Shown here: one piece after another, positions 24,907-36,046 of the stretch
How the letters are laid out: every line of letters begins with the position of its first letter
Numbering within the stretch: position 1 is the first letter of the stretch
Source: Litoditis marina
Taxonomy: Eukaryota > Nematoda > Chromadorea > Rhabditida > Rhabditidae
NCBI GenBank assembly: GCA_964036275.1
Contig: OZ038434.1
Span: 36,913,279 to 36,977,278, forward strand
Direction of reading: 5' to 3'
Length of the DNA: 64,000 nucleotides
The notes under the pieces: generated by a model
What the model saw: the letters and a program-made list of their open reading frames with translations, nothing else
Database searches by the model: none
Told to the model about the DNA's origin: nothing
Position numbers and translations under genes: made by a program

Positions 24907-26782
24907 GCACAGTCACGTGAAACATGTTGAACACAGCAGATTTCAGACACGTGACAAAGCGCATGATTCCTCGTAAGAATGATAACCTCACGTGACTATT
25001 CAATCGACATTTAGTATATAATGTCGAATTCAGGAATCTGCTCAAACTAAAACACGGCTTTGGCTTCTGAAAACTCATCCAAAACTGAGAATCTGAAATT
25101 TGGGTCAAAATTCACAGGTTGGGTTTATTGGACCTAGAGAAGCTTAAGTTTATAGTTTCAGAAAAATATATTAAAGTTGAATTTTCATATTCCAGATATT
25201 TTTGGAGAGTGGGATATGAAGCATTGGGGACCCTTATTTTTTTACAGAGTTATAGCGTTTGAGAGTATCGTCATGGATTGGTGAAATTTTCCCTTATGAA
25301 GTGGTCCACGTAAGTGGGGGTGAGTTTTACGGTGAGGGTCCCAGATTCTATATCTCGGCTCAACGTGGTTCGATTCCTGGAAACTCTTTCTCAGTTGTTC
25401 ATCACTTCAGTTGATGGCGGTGGGCAGAAAATTGAGTTGATAGGTCGAAACTGAAAAACGTTATGGCTCGTCGTGATTTTGGTCACTTTTTTCTTATTTT
25501 GGCGATAAAAATCGTTAAAATGATATTCAGATGTGAACGTTTCCGGAACACTATTTTTCTATCGAGATATATCCGCAAATCGGTTTTCGATTCGTTAAAT
25601 TCGGTTGAGGGCAGACTTATGGCCGAAGTTTCAAAATGTTGTCATGAATTGGTGACGTTTTAACGTTGAAAGCAAAACTAATACGTGTTACGGTAATAGA
25701 AGAATCGGAGATAGGAGCTGAGGTTTGTGGGCTGGGTTTATCTCATACACAGAGGGTGGAACTGAAAGTTTGAGCAAATTTGTTCAAAGTTTAAGTTGAG
25801 AAACCACGGGATCAAACTACAAGCATAACGATTTTCAGAACTTTCCGGGAAAAGGGTGGTAATCCTGGTTTAAACGGAGATACTCAGCTGAAACTTGCTC
25901 GAGGAGTAAAATGGGTCTTTCTGACGATTCTGTAAATGATTCGGCCAAAAATGTTTATAACTGGCCAACTTTTTCAATGTCGCTAAAAAACGACAAATGT
26001 CGTTTTAAATCGACATTTTGGCCGTTTTTTAATACCTTTCTGAAATAAACACATCCTGCGAACTTTTGAAGCATATTTATGTTGGAGCTAGATTTAGGGG
26101 TTCGGCAGTTGTTACCCCTTTTTGGACAAAACGACGTGGAAAAATACGGAAAGTTGGTATTCGTTTACGGAACAGCAGCGTGATTTGGCAGTCCATATCA
26201 GCTATCTGTCTACCGTGGCAAAATTGCAGGGAATGGGGAATAGTTTGTTTTTCGTAAGATAAAGTGATAAGAAAGAACTATGATGGGGTTGAATTGAGTA
26301 GGTCAGGTGGACATGAAATTTCAGAGCTACATCATATCAAGAGGTTCAATTGAGTAGGTCAGGTGGACATGCAATTTCAGAGCTACATCATATCAAGAGG
26401 TTCAATATTCCACAGTTTAAGCACCTGATAAACTGTATACGAGTCCATTCCAACAGTTCTTGTTGTTATATCAGCATATATTTACCTATGTTCGTATATT
26501 GCATGTCGTTGTTTAAACAACATCGTACAAATACGGTCATAAGTTGACAAATAAGCATAACTCAGTTTGGAAGTGTCTTCTCCAAGTCGTCATAAAACAA
26601 GTAAGAAGATCAGCAATCGCTAAATGTGGTCTCACATGTCGTTTTGAAATAACATTCCAGAGAAAATGATGTTTATTTTTGAACGTAGCAGTTGTTTGAT
26701 GTTCCAAACTGTCCATTTCCATGGTTTTGACAGCTCTCAAGTTTTTCAAAGGTTCAATCCACGCCAACAGTACAGTCCCGGT

Positions 26783-26996
26783 CATTCCTACTGAGACTTG
26801 GCAGTGTGCCAACGAATATTCTAGGATGTTTTTCACCGCTTTGGAGGTTTTTTTCAATAATCTGCAAAACTCCGGAAGCGATTGTTCAATCCCATAAGAC
26901 AATGTTAACAAAAAACGTCTGTAGAGTACTTTGTCTGCTCTAAGGGATAGTCATCCGAAAATCTTGGCACAATGCCAAGGGGTCTCAGTGGGAATG
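26783..26996. mobile_element. MITE, CATTCCTACTGAGAC family
   Basis: Duplicate of 17690-17902. A 124-codon minus-strand frame (26911-26537) begins inside it and is not supported as a gene. Confidence 0.8.
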
Positions 26997-27007
26997 AAAT
27001 GAATAAT

Positions 27008-27043
27008 ATTAGAATATTATGCAAAATTTATTGTAGTATAGTT
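27008..27043. repeat. Degenerate copy of the palindrome centre at the cluster's left edge
   Basis: TAGAATATTATGCAAAATTT and the following ATTGTAGTATAG closely match the centre of the palindrome downstream of the recombinase gene (TAGAATATTATACAAGATTT, ATTGAAGTATAA). It lies just outside the first arm, exactly where duplication B ends, so it may be a scar of the integration site. Confidence 0.55.
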
Positions 27044-29399
27044 CAAACTGAATCAGTTTGTTTCGTGAGCGCCGCTGGAGACGGGCACTCTCGTTTTTTC
27101 TCATTTTTTCTCAATAAATTTACGTAGGATTGTTTTTTGGATATTGTTACCTTTTCTGGTAAGTAGTACGTTGGGATATGGACATCCCTTCGTTATTTAG
27201 ACCGGACCTTTTTTCATTCAAGAAGGCGTCGAGATTGGATGACTTCTCCTTCGCTCCTTTCCTGGTGGCAGGACCAATTCGGGAGCTTCTACGGTCTTGG
27301 TTCGCCTTCGATGTCGATTTCCGTTCCCCCTTTTTGGTGTTAGAGACCAAATCGCGGGTTCTTCTGATCGGATATGGTGTAATTCCTCCCTTTTGGTGTC
27401 AGAGGCCAATTTGTGAGGTCTCCTTGGAGTTAGACCGTTGTCCTCCGTCCCTCGTTTGGTAGCCATGCGCCCAACATGTGATGCTCTCAGCGTCCGCGAC
27501 CGCTGCCTGGGACCTCCTCGGAGTTGGATCGTCATCCTCCGTTACTCTCTCGGTCGCAGTGGACCACTTTGACTAGAACCTGGACTTCGTTCGAATTGTC
27601 ATTGTTCGTTCCCTTTTGGTAGCCTTAGGCCCAATTAACGAGGTTATCTGATAGGATATAGATTGTTCCCCAATCCTCCTTTCTGTTAACTAGTCAGCTC
27701 CAATTGTAGGGGTTTTCCTATCGAATGAGGACGATACACCTTCGGTTTTTTTTTCGTCCCAGTCTGGTAGCACACGGTCCCAGGGTTAGGGCAGCTCTTA
27801 GCTGGAGATTGACCGATGATCGATGAAAAATTTCGACCATCGGTCGACAAATTTTTCGATTCTGATTATCAGACGATTCAAGATCGCGTAGTCAACTTGT
27901 TAACGTAGTTGATCCGTGGGATAGCAAGGGTAGTTGACTTTATCCGCTAGCGACTTGGGAAAAATAAATCCTGGTTTTTCATATCACTGACTTTCATTGA
28001 AAACCGCTAGCACCATCTTGCATAAGGAATTAAGCCACGAAATTCCCGTCACGCGTGTAATAGATGTTTTTCGCTAAAAACGTTTAATTAATATCTACTT
28101 ATTGGAAGGTAGTTTACACCTCACTTGATCTCCGACAAGGGTACCGATCTAGTGATTAGGATTCGGTCGAAGTCCAACACCCAGTTTGGTAGCAAATAGT
28201 TCCTCAACGGGGTTCAGTTAAATGAGACACATTCATAGTTTCTGAGCGAAACTCTGTTGAATTAGACACATTCCAAATCCCTTCTCAGTAAAGGTATTGA
28301 AACGAAGAGTACGGAAGCCGAAAAGCTGGATTGTACGATACTCAGTAGTCAAGAGATACTATTTGTATTTATACGATTTCATGTTCACGTATAACATTTT
28401 GTGTCATAATATACCCATGCTCGTTGTCTCTTCCTCTTCCTATTCTTCTCTTGTTTTCTGTTGATCTCGTTTTAATGATCACTATTACAGAAGTCGCGTC
28501 GATAGTTGGTGCAGTGGGCTGCATGAGTGAGGACAGTTGCCAACCAGAGACAAGAGACCGGCAGCAGACCAGATGCCCGACCTCTGACCGCGTTGCTCTC
28601 GAGGCGCACAATTGAAGGTAGGTTGTTATCCCATTATTCCTGTGTAGGTATCGTAGGGTCGATAACAGCGTAATAAAATATTTATAACTATCGAAAGGGT
28701 TTCATAGTTCGGTAAACTTACGCACTAGTAGTGATAATCGTCACTCATGTGAAAAGCGCATAGAACGCTTCATTTTTGTCCGTGCCACCCATGTGGGTTT
28801 TGCTCATACTTTTGGCTCTAGTTGCTTAATCAATTCGGTCAAGACAAAAAGACACTAGACGGATGTAGTAATATTATGTTGTAAACTCGCGTTCTGAGGC
28901 GTTTGAGTGACTATTTCACTAGCATTAGTAGGCACTGCACTCAGTTCCTGGCCCGAATCTCGGTCTGTCATTGTATGGAACGGCAGGTTAAAATTATAAT
29001 CTGACTTATGCAGCAGCGTAGGCAAAATCTGCGCACCTATGGTTAACGGTTATAGATAGCCTCGCATTCTTTCACCGATTGGTATTGTTAGGGTCGACCT
29101 ACCCTTTCATATGGTGCGCTTCTCTCCAAGCTGCTAATGTTGTGCCGTTAATAAACAATACATGATAAGGGGATCATGTGAGCTCTTTTAAAGTGTAGTT
29201 AAGGCTCCTTAATTACACTAACTACTTGCTGTTTCTATAGAATAGAGTTTTAAAATACTTGCACACACGTCGTGTAGTCAAGAAAAACGGCCTTCAGCAA
29301 GTTTATGCGTTTTAACTAATACTACAAGTAGATTAATCTCCTTGTCGAGTTACCTGGTTAACATTAGAATACGTTTCATTCTCGATCAGTTCAGATTAG

Positions 29400-29540
29400 T
29401 CATACACCAGTAAGGTCTGACTATGCAACACGAATTAGTCCGTTTTCAGATGTAAACAAGGGAAAATTCAGGATTTTTCATCAAAAATAGTCCGTTTGTC
29501 GAATTTTTCTGACTAATCGAACAACCTTGCTGGTGTATGA
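29400..29540. mobile_element. Small inverted-repeat element nested in each arm
   Basis: TCATACACCAGTAAGGT and its inverted partner (16 of 17 matching) bound 141 bp of non-coding sequence. Equivalent copies occur in U2, U3, U4, U5, U6 and U8 at the same arm position, so it inserted before the arms multiplied. Confidence 0.6.
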
Positions 29541-31591
29541 GATCAGTTCATACTGTTTACGCCATTGGATCAGTTGAGACTGCCTACGGCTTTAAACTAG
29601 AAGGTTTATGCGTACAGGAGGAAAATTTTGTAGATCAATTTTCGCTTTGCTAGTTTGCCCATGATTTGTCACTTCGCCAAACTTTGAAACGGGCTCCTAA
29701 TTTATCTAGGTTGGTTTGCGTATCGAGCATTTTACCTAACCTCTTGACGATTTGCATTATTTTGCCAGGTGCAGTGGTAATATCATAGGATAGGTAGCTT
29801 TTTTCTTCTTTGCTGGATGCCACTGCTGACTGCGATAGCAGATTCCAAGTTAGTAGCGACTTTGGAAATAGCAAATAAGAATAAAGAAGTGAATCCCCCC
29901 ACTCTTCATTAATTGAAAATGCGTCAAATAGAAATCCAGGAGCCTTGTAGGTTCAGCTTGGTTCAGGTGGTATGGAGCATAGACTTATCATTCATACAGT
30001 TGTTGTAGCCTTTTCTTCCTTTGCAGAATGGCAGTGGCCTGTCGCCTGTTCTGTGTCGGTGGCTCTGAATCGCAATTGGACTTTGGACCGGATGGCCAAA
30101 TACCTCAAGGTTCGTAATCAGGTGTCTACAAGTTATCCAGTATAGGTGAACGCAGTGTGAGCTTGAATTGTTATTCCGCTCCTTAAAGGCATAAGGCATC
30201 ACGAACGACCTCATTTCTAATCCACTTATTTACGGAGAACTGACGTATTAGGCAAAATCACAGATCAAAGTACAACTCAATTGTACAGACTAAAGATCTC
30301 AGTCTAGCCCTCGCAGTCACATCGCTTGTTTTATACTATGTATTTGAGATGTTTAATAAGGGGTTCGTATTCTAAATAGAATGCTGCTGGCTTTGCCGAG
30401 GGTCATGAAACCTAGACTGGTTTTTATTGTAGGGCGAACCGAAGTAGGAAATAATGTCCTGATTGTAACTGAGCCAGTTGATTCATTGTTTATGTTGATC
30501 AAACAACACGCTTCGGGGGAATTATTGTGATTTATCTAATTCTTCCCACTATTTGAAGTTTGAAAAGATTATAGTGCGGTACGCAGTAGGCCCCTTCAAT
30601 AATCTTCAAGGGGTCAACATCAGTCTCACATACGAGCGGGAACATAAAAGTTTCATAGAATATTTGAATATATTGCAGGGTCTCACTGGTGCACGGTGCA
30701 CCTGGACCCACCTGGCGTCAGTTGCTGGCAGTGCAACCTGCTCACTCCAGGATTTAAACATACAATATTGGATAGGTTAGTTGAAATTCTGAGGTGTTAT
30801 CAATATTGATGAAGAGTGATTAGGTGGTTATCTGCTGCAGAACTATACACCAAGATTAGGTACGCACTTTCATCTCACCTCTCCCTCATGTCCAATGTGA
30901 GATTCGTAACCAGGATTTTTGATAAGAGATGGTAGACCAGTTACCATTATGGCCTATATCCTCTCTTTCCCCTCGAATTACGGAAATTTACCGAATGAAT
31001 ATAATTTGCGCATTATCATTACGTTTTCCGTCGGGATCAATTTTCGGAAACCTCAAAAGCTGAACAAATTGTGCGCAGACCTAACGTTCAGAGGGGCAAT
31101 CGAAGACAAGTTCGATTTTTATGAGAGCACGGTAGGGTCCTACTGGCATTTCATCATGTTAGCAGGCAGAACTTGGGCATGGTAATTCCTACCTGCGCGT
31201 GTTCCCCATTATAGTAACCGAGATTCCTATTTCATATTGGAATCTCTCATTGAGTATTGGAATATGTTATTGAAAATAGATCGCTCCTTTCACCAACATT
31301 TCCTTGATTTGAAGTTGGGATAGCTGTTACTAGACAATAATACATCGTAATTGAGTGGATGGATAATGGGTAGAGCATTTAATTGGGAATGAACCTCTTG
31401 AAATTCTGTGTGATCGTAGGGCAGTCAGAATTCTGGCTGAAAAAAGCTGAACCATAACTTTTCACAGTATTTCGCTCACGTGATGTTTCTCTGCAGATAT
31501 TATTCTGTTAGAATAGGAATGTTTGCTTGGACTTATACTTCCCATCAGGACGATTTCAGTCATTACGCTCTCAATGATTTGAACAAGCATC

Positions 31592-31682
31592 TTGATAGTT
31601 AATGAGCAGTGATTATAATAGTATATTATACAAGATTTATTGACGTATAATATTTATTATGATCACTGCGAATTAACTATCA
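31592..31682 (+). repeat. Terminal palindrome of U1
   Basis: About 38-base imperfect inverted halves (TTGATAGTTAAT...) around the centre AAGATTTATTGAC. The usual trailing AATGT is missing: U2 sequence starts directly after CTATCA. Confidence 0.85.
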
Positions 31683-34600
31683 GTGTTAGAGACCAAATCG
31701 CGGGTTCTTCTGATCGGATATGGTGTAATTCCTCCCTTTTGGTGTCAGAGGCCAATTTGTGAGGTCTCCTTGGAGTTAGACCGTTGTCCTCCGTCCCTCG
31801 TTTGGTAGCCATGCGCCCAACATGTGATGCTCTCAGCGTCCGCGACCGCTGCCTGGGACCTCCTCGGAGTTGGATCGTCATCCTCCGTTACTCTCTCGGT
31901 CGCAGTGGACCACTTTGACTAGAACCTGGACTTCGTTCGAATTGTCATTGTTCGTTCCCTTTTGGTAGCCTTAGGCCCAATTAACGAGGTTATCTGATAG
32001 GATATAGATTGTTCCCCAATCCTCCTTTCTGTTAACTAGTCAGCTCCAATTGTAGGGGTTTTCCTATCGAATGAGGACGATACACCTTCGGTTTTTTTTT
32101 TTCGTCCCAGTCTGGTAGCACACGGTCCCAGGGTTAGGGCAGCTCTTAGCTGGAGATTGACCGATGATCGATGAAAAATTTCGACCATCGGTCGACAAAT
32201 TTTTCGATTCTGATTATCAGACGATTCAAGATCGCGTAGTCAACTTGTTAACGTAGTTGATCCGTGGGATAGCAAGGGTAGTTGACTTTATCCGCTAGCG
32301 ACTTGGGAAAAGTAAATCCTGGTTTTTCATATCACTGACTTTCATTGAAAACCGCTAGCACCATCTTGCATAAGGAATTAAGCCACGAAATTCCCGTCAC
32401 GCGTGTAATAGATGTTTTTCGCTAAAAACGTTTAATTAATATCTACTTATTGGAAGGTAGTTTACACCTCACTTGATCTCCGACAAGGGTACCGATCTAG
32501 TGATTAGGATTCGGTCGAAGTCCAACACCCAGTTTGGTAGCAAATAGTTCCTCAACGGGGTTCAGTTAAATGAGACACATTCATAGTTTCTGAGCGAAAC
32601 TCTGTTGAATTAGACACATTCCAAATCCCTTCTCAGTAAAGGGATTGAAACGAAGAGTACGGAAGCCGAAAAGCTGGATTGTACGATACTCAGTAGTCAA
32701 GAGATACTATTTGTATTTATACGATTTCATGTTCACGTATAACATTTTGTGTCATAATATACCCATGCTCGTTGTCTCTTCCTCTTCCTATTCTTCTCTT
32801 GTTTTCTGTTGATCTCGTTTTAATGATCACTATTACAGAAGTCGCGTCGATAGTTGGTGCAGTGGGCTGCATGAGTGAGGACAGTTGCCAACCAGAGACA
32901 AGAGACCGGCAGCAGACCAGATGCCCGACCTCTGACCGCGTTGCTCTCGAGGCGCACAATTGAAGGTAGGTTGTTATCCCATTATTCCTGTGTAGGTATC
33001 GTAGGGTCGATAACAGCGTAATAAAATATTTATAACTATCGAAAGGGTTTCATAGTTCGGTAAACTTACGCACTAGTAGTGATAATCGTCACTCATGTGA
33101 AAAGCGCATAGAACGCTTCATTTTTGTCCGTGCCACCCATGTGGGTTTTGCTCATACTTTTGGCTCTAGTTGCTTAATCAATTCGGTCAAGACAAAAAGA
33201 CACTAGACGGATGTAGTAATATTATGTTGTAAACTCGCGTTCTGAGGCGTTTGAGTGACTATTTCACTAGCATTAGTAGGCACTGCACTCAGTTCCTGGC
33301 CCGAATCTCGGTCTGTCATTGTATGGAACGGCAGGTTAAAATTATAATCTGACTTATGCAGCAGCGTAGGCAAAATCTGCGCACCTATGGTTAACGGTTA
33401 TAGATAGCCTCGCATTCTTTCACCGATTGGTATTGTTAGGGTCGACCTACCCTTTCATATGGTGCGCTTCTCTCCAAGCTGCTAATGTTGTGCCGTTAAT
33501 AAACAATACATGATAAGGGGATCATGTGAGCTCTTTTAAAGTGTAGTTAAGGCTCCTTAATTACACTAACTACTTGCTGTTTCTATAGAATAGAGTTTTA
33601 AAATACTTGCACACACGTCGTGTAGTCAAGAAAAACGGCCTTCAGCAAGTTTATGCGTTTTAACTAATACTACAAGTAGATTAATCTCCTTGTCGAGTTA
33701 CCTGGTTAACATTAGAATACGTTTCATTCTCGATCAGTTCAGATTAGTCATACACCAGTAAGGTCTGACTATGCAACACGAATTAGTCCGTTTTCAGATG
33801 TAAACAAGGGAAAATTCAGGATTTTTCATCAAAAATAGTCCGTTTGTCGAATTTTTCTGACTAATCGAACAACCTTGCTGGTGTATGAGATCAGTTCATA
33901 CTGTTTACGCCATTGGATCAGTTGAGACTGCCTACGGCTTTAAACTAGAAGGTTTATGCGTACAGGAGGAAAATTTTGTAGATCAATTTTCGCTTTGCTA
34001 GTTTGCCCATGAGTTGTCACTTCGCCAAACTTTGAAACGGGCTCCTAATTTATCTAGGTTGGTTTGCGTATCGAGCATTTTACCTAACCTCTTGACGATT
34101 TGCATTATTTTGCCAGGTGCAGTGGTAATATCATAGGATAGGTAGCTTTTTTCTTCTTTGCTGGATGCCACTGCTGACTGCGATAGCAGATTCCAAGTTA
34201 GTAGCGACTTTGGAAATAGCAAATAAGAATAAAGAAGTGAATCCCCCCACTCTTCATTAATTGAAAATGCGTCAAATAGAAATCCAGGAGCCTTGTAGGT
34301 TCAGCTTGGTTCAGGTGGTATGGAGCATAGACTTATCATTCATACAGTTGTTGTAGCCTTTTCTTCCTTTGCAGAATGGCAGTGGCCTGTCGCCTGTTCT
34401 GTGTCGGTGGCTCTGAATCGCAATTGGACTTTGGACCGGATGGCCAAATACCTCAAGGTTCGTAATCAGGTGTCTACAAGTTATCCAGTATAGGTGAACG
34501 CAGTGTGAGCTTGAATTGTTATTCCGCTCCTTAAAGGCATAAGGCATCACGAACGACCTCATTTCTAATCCACTTATTTACGGAGAACTGACGTATTAGG

Positions 34601-36034
34601 CAAAATCACAGATCAAAGTACAACTCAATTGTACAGACTAAAGATCTCAGTCTAGCCCTCGCAGTCACATCGCTTGTTTTATACTATGTATTTGAGATGT
34701 TTAATAAGGGGTTCGTATTCTAAATAGAATGCTGCTGGCTTTGCCGAGGGTCATGAAACCTAGACTGGTTTTTATTGTAGGGCGAACCGAAGTAGGAAAT
34801 AATGTCCTGATTGTAACTGAGCCAGTTGATTCATTGTTTATGTTGATCAAACAACACGCTTCGGGGGAATTATTGTGATTTATCTAATTCTTCCCACTAT
34901 TTGAAGTTTGAAAAGATTATAGTGCGGTACGCAGTAGGCCCCTTCAATAATCTTCAAGGGGTCAACATCAGTCTCACATACGAGCGGGAACATAAAAGTT
35001 TCATAGAATATTTGAATATATTGCAGGGTCTCACTGGTGCACGGTGCACCTGGACCCACCTGGCGTCAGTTGCTGGCAGTGCAACCTGCTCACTCCAGGA
35101 TTTAAACATACAATATTGCATAGGTTAGTTGAAATTCTGAGGTGTTATCAATATTGATGAAGAGTGATTAGGTGGTTATCTGCTGCAGAACTATACACCA
35201 AGATTAGGTACGCACTTTCATCTCACCTCTCCCTCATGTCCAATGTGAGATTCGTAACCAGGATTTTTGATAAGAGATGGTAGACCAGTTACCATTATGG
35301 CCTATATCCTCTCTTTCCCCTCGAATTACGGAAATTTACCGAATGAATATAATTTGCGCATTATCATTACGTTTTCCGTCGGGATCAATTTTCGGAAACC
35401 TCAAAAGCTGAACAAATTGTGCGCAGACCTAACGTTCAGAGGGGCAATCGAAGACAAGTTCGATTTTTATGAGAGCACGGTAGGGTCCTACTGGCATTTC
35501 ATCATGTTAGCAGGCAGAACTTGGGCATGGTAATTCCTACCTGCGCGTGTTGCCCATTATAGTAACCGAGATTCCTATTTCATATTGGAATCTCTCATTG
35601 AGTATTGGAATATGTTATTGAAAATAGATCGCTCCTTTCACCAACATTTCCTTGATTTGAAGTTGGGATAGCTGTTACTAGACAATAATACATCGTAATT
35701 GAGTGGATGGATAATGGGTAGAGCATTTAATTGGGAATGAACCTCTTGAAATTCTGTGTGATCGTAGGGCAGTCAGAATTCTGGCTGAAAAAAGCTGAAC
35801 CATAACTTTTCACAGTATTTCGCTCACGTGATGTTTCTCTGCAGATATTATTCTGTTAGAATAGGAATGTTTGCTTGGACTTATACTTCCCATCAGGACG
35901 ATTTCAGTCATTACGCTCTCAATGATTTGAACAAGCATCTTGATAGTTAATGAGCAGTGATTATAATAGTATATTATACAAGATTTATTGACGTATAATA
36001 TTTATTATGATCACTGCGAATTAACTATCAATGT
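31683..36034 (+). mobile_element. Arm U2, outer end truncated, +
   Basis: Begins at the arm position equivalent to 27337 in U1, directly after U1's palindrome, and runs to its own palindrome and AATGT. It shares diagnostic bases with U4 (for example C in TATTGCATAGG and G in GTGTTGCCC). Confidence 0.85.
35940..36031 (+). repeat. Terminal palindrome of U2
   Basis: 92-bp palindrome, same design as U1's. It is followed by AATGT and then 12 bases (TGATAGTTAATA) before the inverted palindrome of U3. Confidence 0.9.
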
Positions 36035-36046
36035 TGATAGTTAATA

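Larger units (their letters stand above)
22745..27006. repeat. Segmental duplication, copy B
   Basis: Counterpart of 13250-17912. Its right breakpoint lies immediately before the remnant palindrome core at 27008 and the first arm of the mobile cluster. Confidence 0.8.
27056..31682 (+). mobile_element. Arm U1, full length, +
   Basis: About 4.63 kb from GTTTGTTTCGTGAGCGCC to the 92-bp palindrome. Its outer end lies in GAATCAG, also seen before U6 and, less exactly, U8. No reading frame exceeds about 110 codons on either strand, about what chance gives at this composition. The first 1.2 kb holds seven diverged copies of a TTTTGGTRGC-type motif. A strong donor-like CTG/GTAAGT lies at 27160 and a TTACAG/AAG acceptor-like site near 28493, so the arm could be transcribed and spliced. 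Either the arms are non-coding or the gene has decayed. Confidence 0.85.

Noticed and set aside
26537..26911. 124-codon minus-strand frame
   Set aside because: It starts inside a MITE and the duplicate at 17.6 kb is not open in the same frame.
27147..27535. Arg-rich minus-strand frames of 67 and 105 codons at the arm's outer end, repeated in several arms
   Set aside because: Repetition only reflects arm copying. The frames overlap on both strands and follow the internal DNA motif repeat, so coding is not supported.
27056..31682. Helitron interpretation of the arms (hairpin at one fixed end)
   Set aside because: The palindrome is far larger than a Helitron 3' hairpin, there is no CTRR end, and no Rep/helicase sequence was seen.
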